DNA from: JADLDB01 sp040752975
Lineage (GTDB): Bacteria; Myxococcota; Myxococcia; Myxococcales; Myxococcaceae
Assembly (NCBI GenBank): GCA_040752975.1
Contig: JBFMHF010000223.1
Location: forward strand, 1 to 7,839
Direction: 5' to 3'
Length of the DNA: 7,839 nucleotides
Every line of letters begins with the position of its first letter. Positions within the stretch are counted from its first letter, which is position 1. Both the position numbers and the translations under genes were made by a program. Below the pieces are notes generated by a model that saw only the letters and a program-made list of their open reading frames with translations, made no database searches and had not been told where the DNA came from. This document shows positions 1 to 4,537 of the stretch, piece by piece.

Positions 1-495
1 GCGGGAGAGAAGACGTACTCGTCGCTCGCGCTGCAGCGCGGGGAAGAGGGCGACTGGCGCGGGGCCATCCCCGGCGAGTTCACCGCCAGCAAGGACGGCT
101 TTCAGCTCGAGTACTTCGTGGAGACGGCGGACGCGCAGGGCCCGCTGCTGGTGGTGGGCGCGGAGCTGACGCCGAAGCAGCTCCGCGTCGCGCCGGGCCT
201 GGTGGAGACGAAGGCCTTCAAGCCGGTGCACCGCGCGGTCTTCTGGACGAGCGCGGCGGTGACGGTGGCGCTGGGGATCGCCGCGGGCGCCCTGGGCGTC
301 GCCTTCAACGTCAACCAGTCGCAGTACAAGGCGCTGGCGTCATCAGGCGGCGAGGTGGACGGCGCGGTGCTGGCGCAGAAGGCCCAGGCGGGCGCCACGC
401 TGGCGACCGCCACCAACGCCACCCTCATCTCCTGCGGCGTGGCGGCGGTGACCACGGCCGTCCTGTGGCCCCTCACGGACTTCAGCGGCGACTAA
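1..495 (+). CDS. C-terminal part of an exported/membrane protein with a two-helix membrane hairpin (5' end outside window)
   Basis: The frame is open from the first base to the TAA at 493-495 and gives 164 visible residues; the start lies upstream of the window. Visible residues about 1-50 have the strand pattern of an Ig/Fn3-like beta-sandwich end: W20, then an 'IP' turn, then LEYFVETADAQG, a common closing motif in myxobacterial envelope proteins. Two hydrophobic segments follow, about residues 79-101 (AVFWTSAAVTVALGIAAGAL and onward) and about 141-158 (TLISCGVAAVTTAVLWPL), separated by a polar, Ala/Gln-rich stretch. This looks like a helical hairpin at the membrane. A GTG at 118 is in frame but would cut through the beta-sandwich, so it is not taken as the start. 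The kinase gene begins 11 nt after the stop, which suggests co-transcription. No catalytic motif is visible and the function is unknown. An accessory or sensory partner of the kinase is only an inference. Confidence 0.8.
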   Translation, partial: AGEKTYSSLALQRGEEGDWRGAIPGEFTASKDGFQLEYFVETADAQGPLLVVGAELTPKQLRVAPGLVETKAFKPVHRAVFWTSAAVTVALGIAAGALGVAFNVNQSQYKALASSGGEVDGAVLAQKAQAGATLATATNATLISCGVAAVTTAVLWPLTDFSGD

Positions 496-506
496 AGCCG
501 CCTTGA

Positions 507-2246
507 ATGAGCGCCAACGACCTCGTCTTCGGGAAGTATGAGATCCAGCACCGCCTGGCGATCGGCGGGATGGGCGAGGTCTTCTACGCCATTCAGAAGG
601 GCATCCCCGGCTTCGAGCGGCCCGTCATCTTGAAGAGCCTTCTGCCGGATCTCGCCGCGCAGAAGGACCTGGTCGATCAATTCCTCGACGAGGCGCGGGT
701 GGCCGCCACGCTCAACCACCCCAACGTGGTGCACCTCTTCGAGGTGGGGCTGTGGAACGGCACGTACTTCATCGCGATGGAGTACATCCGAGGGAGGAAC
801 CTCTCGCAGCTGATCCGCCGGGCCATCGAGGCGGGGGTGGACATCCCTCCCGTGGTGGTGGCGCGCGTCATCGCCGACGCGGCCCAGGGGCTGCATCACG
901 CGCATACCGCCACCGACGCGCAGGGCCGGCCGCTCAACATCGTCCACCGCGACATCAGCCCGCAGAACATCATGCTGCGCGACGACGGCGTCACCAAGGT
1001 GGTGGACTTCGGCATCGCCCGCGCCAGCAACCGCAGCACCCGCACCGCCACCGGCACGCTCAAAGGGAAGCTGTCGTACATGGCGCCCGAGCAGATCCTC
1101 GCCGAGCACCTCACGCCGGCCGCCGATCAGTTCGCCCTCGGCGTGTGCTTCTGGGAGATGCTGGTGGGCGCGCGCCTCTTCAAGGCCGAGCAGGACCTGC
1201 AGATCCTGAAGAAGGTGCTGGAGGAGCCCATTCCTCCTCCCTCGAAGGCGCGCTCGACGGTGCCCCGCCACTTCGACGCGGTGGTGCTCAAGATGCTGGA
1301 GCGCTCGCCGGCCCAGCGCTTCGCGTCCTGCGCCCAGGCGGCCGCGGCCATCGAGAAGCGGCTGGTAGAGCTCGGCGCGGGCGAAGGCGTCACTCCGGCC
1401 CACTTCATGCGGCAGCTGGGCACCGACGACCTCACCCTGAACATCAAGCGCTCCAGCTCGAACTCGAAGAACTTCGTCATCTCGCTGGGACAGCAGGCCA
1501 CGCCGAACGATCCAGCCGCGTCGATCGAGGTACGCACGGCCACCACGCCGTCGCAGGCGAGGCCCCCACAGCCCGGGGCGCGCTCGAAGCGGGGCGCTCT
1601 CATCGGCGCCCTGGCCCTCCTCGTGGCGGTGGGCGTGGTGGGCGCCGCTTTTGCGCTCCGCCCGAAAGAGCCCGTCGTCGCCCCCAGCGTGCAGCCCATC
1701 GCCGCGCCGCCGGAGCCGCAGCCCGAGCCGGTGAAGGACTCGGCGCCCCCAGCAGTGACGCCGGAGCCTCCGCGCGAGGTGAAGCCGGTGCGCTTCGTCA
1801 TCGTGTCCAACCCTCCGAAGGCGATGGTGCGCTTCGACGGCAAGCCCGTGGGCGAGACGCCGCTGACGTACGAAGCCCCGCCCGGCGGCACGCACTACCT
1901 TCAAGCCGAACGCCCCGGCTACCAGCGCCTCGAGCAGGAGGTGTCGGGCGAGGAAGGCGAAGAGAAGCGCGTCGAGTTGACGCTGCAGAAGATCAAGCGC
2001 GGAGACCCGAAGCCTGCCGTCGCCGTCGTCTCCGGAGAGCCCGGCTTCCTCACGCTCGAGACGAAGCCGTGGAGCAAGGTCACCATCGACGCCGAGTACG
2101 CGGGCTCCACACCCCTCTTCAAGCGCAAGCTGGCCCCGGGCAGCCACCGCCTCGTGCTGGTCAACGAAGGCGAAGGCCTGTCCGTCACCCGCGACATCGT
2201 CATCAAGCCCGGCGAGACGCTGAAGCTGAGCCTCGGGCTCAAGTGA
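507..2246 (+). CDS. Membrane-anchored Ser/Thr protein kinase with two C-terminal PEGA-like domains
   Basis: This is a 579-aa eukaryotic-like (Hanks-type, PknB-like) kinase that should phosphorylate Ser/Thr of protein substrates in the cytoplasm. The kinase domain spans about residues 10-285. It has a Gly-rich loop L17-A-I-G-G-M-G-E-V25 (first loop glycine replaced by Ala), the ATP lysine K43 in PVILK, catalytic loop H147-R-D-I-S-P-Q-N154, D167-F-G169, and YMAPE ending at E195. All catalytic residues are present, so it should be active. The HRDISPQN form is frequent in myxobacterial kinases. A Ser/Pro-rich linker follows, then one membrane helix at about 362-384, a Pro-rich linker, and two PEGA-like beta domains at about 428-493 and 513-579 (GKPVGETPL; AEYAGSTPL). 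With one helix the PEGA part should face the periplasm and may bind envelope ligands. The ATG at 507 lies 11 nt after the upstream stop without a clear Shine-Dalgarno, consistent with translational coupling. Substrates are unknown. Confidence 0.95.
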   Translation: MSANDLVFGKYEIQHRLAIGGMGEVFYAIQKGIPGFERPVILKSLLPDLAAQKDLVDQFLDEARVAATLNHPNVVHLFEVGLWNGTYFIAMEYIRGRNLSQLIRRAIEAGVDIPPVVVARVIADAAQGLHHAHTATDAQGRPLNIVHRDISPQNIMLRDDGVTKVVDFGIARASNRSTRTATGTLKGKLSYMAPEQILAEHLTPAADQFALGVCFWEMLVGARLFKAEQDLQILKKVLEEPIPPPSKARSTVPRHFDAVVLKMLERSPAQRFASCAQAAAAIEKRLVELGAGEGVTPAHFMRQLGTDDLTLNIKRSSSNSKNFVISLGQQATPNDPAASIEVRTATTPSQARPPQPGARSKRGALIGALALLVAVGVVGAAFALRPKEPVVAPSVQPIAAPPEPQPEPVKDSAPPAVTPEPPREVKPVRFVIVSNPPKAMVRFDGKPVGETPLTYEAPPGGTHYLQAERPGYQRLEQEVSGEEGEEKRVELTLQKIKRGDPKPAVAVVSGEPGFLTLETKPWSKVTIDAEYAGSTPLFKRKLAPGSHRLVLVNEGEGLSVTRDIVIKPGETLKLSLGLK

Positions 2247-2309
2247 GACCGGCAAATCAGCGTCACTTTCCGTCTCAAGGCGGCGACTGAGCATTTCCGA
2301 GTGTGTTTC

Positions 2310-2331
2310 CTCACGCCTTTTCCGGCGTGGG
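2310..2331 (+). terminator. Hairpin after the PEGA kinase gene, possible terminator
   Basis: CTCACGCC (2310-2317) pairs with GGCGTGGG (2324-2331) across a six-base TTTTCC loop, giving an 8-bp stem with one G-T pair. It lies 63 nt after the kinase stop at 2246. No T-tract follows, so it is not a classical intrinsic terminator. It could be a weak terminator, an mRNA 3' stabiliser, or chance in GC-rich DNA. Confidence 0.35.
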
Positions 2332-2521
2332 CGAACCGCTGGCGGAACCCGCTCGGCCTCTTCGGCGTGATGCGGGCCACGAAGAATGACGCCGTGGCCG
2401 GGGGCTCGCGGTGATGATCGAGGTGTTGCGCAAGGCGGCGCGCCACGTTCGTCCTGCCGGACTTGGAACGCCGCCGCGGTCCTGCCACTCACCCCGCAGG
2501 CCGGGGCGAGCGCAGAGGGAA

Positions 2522-2527
2522 TATGCT
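2522..2527 (+). promoter_or_regulatory. TATGCT, candidate -10 element of the split propeller lipoprotein gene
   Basis: TATGCT matches four of six bases of the TATAAT consensus and stands out in GC-rich sequence. It ends 46 nt before the proposed TTG start at 2574. The same hexamer sits 33 nt before the start of the other lipoprotein gene in the window. No recognisable -35 box lies about 17 nt upstream. If this is the -10, transcription starts near 2534, downstream of the ATG at 2523, so that ATG could not be the start codon. Confidence 0.4.
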
Positions 2528-2573
2528 ACCCGTCGAGGGGTTTGCTGGCTGGGCCGGGGGGGCGAGACGACGA

Positions 2574-3392
2574 TTGAGTCCGAAGTTTTCGGCTGCGCTG
2601 TTGGGTCTGCTCTGGGTTGTTGCGGCGGGCTGCACCCGCTCGCGATGTGAGCAGCCGACCGTCTGCGCCGCCAACGCCGAGTCCCAGGAGTCAGGCCCGA
2701 TGCTGTGCACCTGCTCCGCGGGTTTCACCGGGGACGGGGAGCTGTCCTGCGCGCCCACGTTCGCGAGCATCACCATCGACGGGCAACCCGTGACGGCGGA
2801 CTTCACCAAAGTGCCGAGGGGCGTGTCCCAGGTGGAACTCGTCGTGTCGACGGAGGCTCGTGGCTTCGTGCCGTTCGTGAGCGTCAACGGAGAACGACTC
2901 GGCCAACCGACCGCGCGCGTCGAGGGCTCGACGCTGCGTGCCACCATCACGCTCGAGCCGGTCCTGACGAGGCTCGTGGTGGGCCTCGAAGGGCCGTCAG
3001 GGGGCCAGGGGACGGCGCGCCCCCTGTACCTTCAGGCAGCCGCGCGGTTCGCGCCGCTCGCGACGCTGCCGTCGAGCGCCGGTTCGGTGGCCATCAGCAG
3101 GGACGGGCGCACCGTGGCCAGCGGAAGGGCCGAGAGCCCGGACAACTGCAAGGGCGGGCGAGTGGTGGTGGCCTCGGAGGCGAGGGGCTTCGTCGAAGAG
3201 AAGGTGGCGAGCGCAGCGGTGGACTGTCTGGGCTGGACGGTGGCGCTCTCGGGTGACGGGACCCGCCTGGCCACCACGGCGCACCCCGGTGGGTCGCCCC
3301 TGCGCATCTTCGAGACGGACGGCGGGGGTGAATGGAAGGAGATGGCCCTGCCCAGCGCGCTGGGGCCGGGGAGCGGCGCAGTCGTCACATGA
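2574..3392 (+). CDS. Lipoprotein with EGF-like Cys cluster, N-terminal part of a split seven-blade propeller (blades 1-2)
   Basis: A 272-aa reading from TTG 2574 begins MSPKFSAALLGLLWVVAAGC, a lipoprotein signal with the lipobox cysteine at C20. A GGCGAG Shine-Dalgarno-like site at 2561-2566 has a 7-nt spacer. In-frame ATG 2523 is possible but would put a long Gly/Arg-rich leader before the signal and overlaps the candidate -10. After C20 comes an EGF-like cluster (C25, C31, C45, C47, C59, with CTCSAGFTGDGELSC), then a cadherin-like beta-sandwich region of about 100 residues. Two FG-GAP/integrin-like blades follow, with cores SVAISRDGRTVAS and TVALSGDGTRLAT. The frame ends at TGA 3390-3392 just as blade 3 begins (GAVV then stop). 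The rest continues in the frame shifted by one base at 3389. It was probably a surface or periplasmic protein. The ligand is unknown. Confidence 0.8.
   Translation: MSPKFSAALLGLLWVVAAGCTRSRCEQPTVCAANAESQESGPMLCTCSAGFTGDGELSCAPTFASITIDGQPVTADFTKVPRGVSQVELVVSTEARGFVPFVSVNGERLGQPTARVEGSTLRATITLEPVLTRLVVGLEGPSGGQGTARPLYLQAAARFAPLATLPSSAGSVAISRDGRTVASGRAESPDNCKGGRVVVASEARGFVEEKVASAAVDCLGWTVALSGDGTRLATTAHPGGSPLRIFETDGGGEWKEMALPSALGPGSGAVVT
3384..3392 (+). other. Frame break / ATGA stop-start junction inside the propeller lipoprotein gene
   Basis: The upstream frame reads GTC ACA TGA and the downstream frame reads CAC ATG AAC, sharing C3386. Adding one base here would join the frames as AVVHMNPAGDRVV, whose VHMNPAGDRVV aligns position by position with VALSGDGTRLA of the preceding blade. 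Coding quality stays good in the upstream frame right up to VV, so the shift cannot lie much earlier. No X-XXY-YYZ slippery heptamer is present. Confidence 0.75.
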
Positions 3393-4078
3393 ACCCGGCC
3401 GGCGACCGTGTGGTCGTCAACACGGAAGGCGCGGCGGCGGCGGTGGTCGAGTTGGTGGCGGACGGGGGCGCCTGGGCGGTGGCGGCGAGCCTCCCCGGCT
3501 CCGCCTGGGCCGCAGCAGCCGGGGGTGACGTCCTGGCCGTGGGGTGGACGGGAGCGGGACCGGTGGACGTCTTCGAGCGGCGTGACGGCGGCTGGGCCTT
3601 CAGCCAGTCCATCCCCATGCCCGACGGAGGCTGCCAGTCGCCCGGCTGTGGCTTTGGCTCGAGCCTGGCGCTCTCCGATGACGGCCGCGTGCTGCTGGTG
3701 TCTGCCAGCCAGTTCAACCCCAGCAGCGCCTTCTTGTACGAGCGCAGCGACGCGGGCTTTGTCTTCTCGCATCGGCTGACGGCCGATTACATCCAGTTCG
3801 TCCCGGATCACCTCGCCGTGGAGTTCGAGGCGCCGGTGGCGCTGTCCGCCAGAGGGGACGTCGCCGCGGTGGGCTGTCCGGAGGAGGGCTCAGCCACGGT
3901 CGCCCTCCGCACCGACGCGGGCTGGGTGGAAGAGCTGATCGTCCCTGCGGTCGGCATTCGCTTCACCATCGGGAACGGCGTCTCGCTCTCGGCCGACGGC
4001 CGCCGCCTGGCGATCGCCTGCCCGCTGTGCAGCGACGACGCGGGCGTCTTCCTGTACGAGGACAAGAGCGCGCGCTGA
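3389..4078 (+). CDS. C-terminal part of the split FG-GAP/integrin-like propeller lipoprotein (blades 3-7)
   Basis: This frame runs from ATG 3389 to TGA 4076-4078 (229 aa) and overlaps the preceding stop as ATGA. The frame is open further upstream, but the upstream residues (GAGERRSR) do not fit the fold. Five blades are visible, with cores MNPAGDRVVVN, AAAAGGDVLAVG, SLALSDDGRVLLVS, PVALSARGDVAAVG and GVSLSADGRRLAIA. Most end in a strand of the type 'VFLYE..DAGW'. The last blade stops after GVFLYEDKSAR and lacks its outer strand, which the FAPLATLP segment just before blade 1 in the preceding frame could supply. There is no signal peptide. As a separate product it would be a cytoplasmic partial propeller, so it most likely belongs to the same protein as the upstream frame. 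Either the gene is broken or the assembly has a one-base error. Confidence 0.75.
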   Translation: MNPAGDRVVVNTEGAAAAVVELVADGGAWAVAASLPGSAWAAAAGGDVLAVGWTGAGPVDVFERRDGGWAFSQSIPMPDGGCQSPGCGFGSSLALSDDGRVLLVSASQFNPSSAFLYERSDAGFVFSHRLTADYIQFVPDHLAVEFEAPVALSARGDVAAVGCPEEGSATVALRTDAGWVEELIVPAVGIRFTIGNGVSLSADGRRLAIACPLCSDDAGVFLYEDKSAR

Positions 4079-4087
4079 CGCCCCCGC

Positions 4088-4117
4088 GCTCCGACCTTCG
4101 CCGCGAAGGGCCGGAGC
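4088..4117 (+). terminator. Strong hairpin between convergent genes, probable terminator
   Basis: GCTCCG (4088-4093) pairs with CGGAGC (4112-4117), and inside it CCTTCG (4095-4100) pairs with CGAAGG (4104-4109) around a CCG loop. This gives 12 bp with one small internal loop (A against GC). It starts 10 nt after the lipoprotein stop at 4078. No T-run follows on either strand, so it is not textbook, but its position between convergent genes and its stability fit a bidirectional transcription end. Confidence 0.55.
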
Positions 4118-4179
4118 AACCACACTTAGCGCCGCCTTCGCGGGCCACGAGCGCGTGCTCCGTCGCCGCGCCGATGGAC

Positions 4180-4356
4180 TCAGCGCTCGAGCGACAGCTC
4201 CTCCAGCAGTTCCAGGTCCGCCGCGCCGTCGAGGTTCTCGAGCAGCTCCAGGTTCTCGATGACTTCCTGGTCCGCGTCCTTCACCACCGGAGGGCGGTCG
4301 TCTGCGCTTCCGCGGGGCGCTCGGGGCGTCGCCTCGCACGGCGGGATGCGTCTCAT
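4180..4356 (-). CDS. Small acidic, Leu-rich hypothetical protein
   Basis: From ATG 4356 this encodes 58 aa; a GTG at 4407 in the same frame would give 75 aa, but that extension is made of tandem-repeat sequence. The first half is basic and Pro-rich. The second half, DADQEVIENLELLENLDG and onward to LELLEELSLER, is acidic and Leu-rich and looks like one or two amphipathic helices. Third codon positions there are almost all G or C, like the neighbours. From memory, similar 'ENLELLENLD' tails occur in small myxobacterial proteins, but I cannot assign a family. No Shine-Dalgarno is evident. It lies downstream of the TPR kinase on the same strand (139 nt from the kinase stop to the ATG), so it could be co-transcribed or be a leftover gene tail. 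The opposite strand is also open here, so the coding strand is likely but not certain. Confidence 0.45.
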   Translation of the reverse strand: MRRIPPCEATPRAPRGSADDRPPVVKDADQEVIENLELLENLDGAADLELLEELSLER

Positions 4357-4537
4357 CGGCGTCAGGTTGGGCAGCGCGCCATGCGTGCGCGCGCAGGTGC
4401 CCCGCACGGCGGGAGGCGGTGGGCGGCGTCAGAGCAGGCAGCGGGCCGCGCGAGCGCGCACAGGTGTCCCGCACGGCGAGACGCGGTGGCCTGTGTCAGC
4501 GGTGCGCTTCGAGCCACGCGAGCGCGCGCTTCTGCCC
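4335..4537. repeat. Imperfect 67-68 bp tandem repeat, three copies, overlapping the 3' end of the TPR kinase gene
   Basis: The anchor CGCACGGCGRG occurs at 4335-4345, 4403-4413 and 4470-4480. Copies 1 (4335-4402) and 2 (4403-4469) match at about 51 of 68 positions by hand alignment with one gap. Copy 3 (from 4470 to about 4537) is more diverged and contains the last codons and stop of the kinase. Each copy holds a TCA, i.e. a minus-strand TGA, at the equivalent place (4362, 4429, 4496). This suggests that the gene end was duplicated in tandem and then drifted. Confidence 0.7.

Larger units (their letters stand above)
2247..2573. other. Intergenic region between the PEGA kinase and the lipoprotein gene
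   Basis: This 327-nt stretch has no convincing gene. Short frames cross it on both strands, but none has a recognisable domain, signal peptide or good start context. It contains the hairpin at 2310-2331, a second inverted repeat (CGGCGT 2363-2368 with ACGCCG 2389-2394, 20-nt loop), and the TATGCT hexamer at 2522-2527. Promoter and untranslated leader are the simplest reading. Confidence 0.6.

Noticed and set aside
492..2492. 666-codon open frame on the minus strand opposite the PEGA kinase
   Set aside because: It is antisense to an unmistakable kinase gene. The translation is Arg/Gly/His-rich with no domain, as expected from GC-rich codon bias.
2411..2650. 79-codon plus-strand frame starting MMIEVLRKAARHV
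   Set aside because: The start looks plausible, but the rest is low-quality sequence that overlaps the lipoprotein signal region in another frame. No supporting Shine-Dalgarno or domain.
3360..3395. Programmed -1 ribosomal frameshift site
   Set aside because: No slippery heptamer is present at the shared base, and the G-runs just upstream are out of position because the upstream frame still fits the fold after them.
4384..4408. Hairpin CGTGCG/CGCACG near the small ORF start
   Set aside because: A 6-bp stem is easily found by chance in such GC-rich repeat sequence and is not conserved in the other repeat copies.
4335..4537. CRISPR-like array
   Set aside because: The copies abut directly with no spacers, have only three diverged units, and overlap a gene end.
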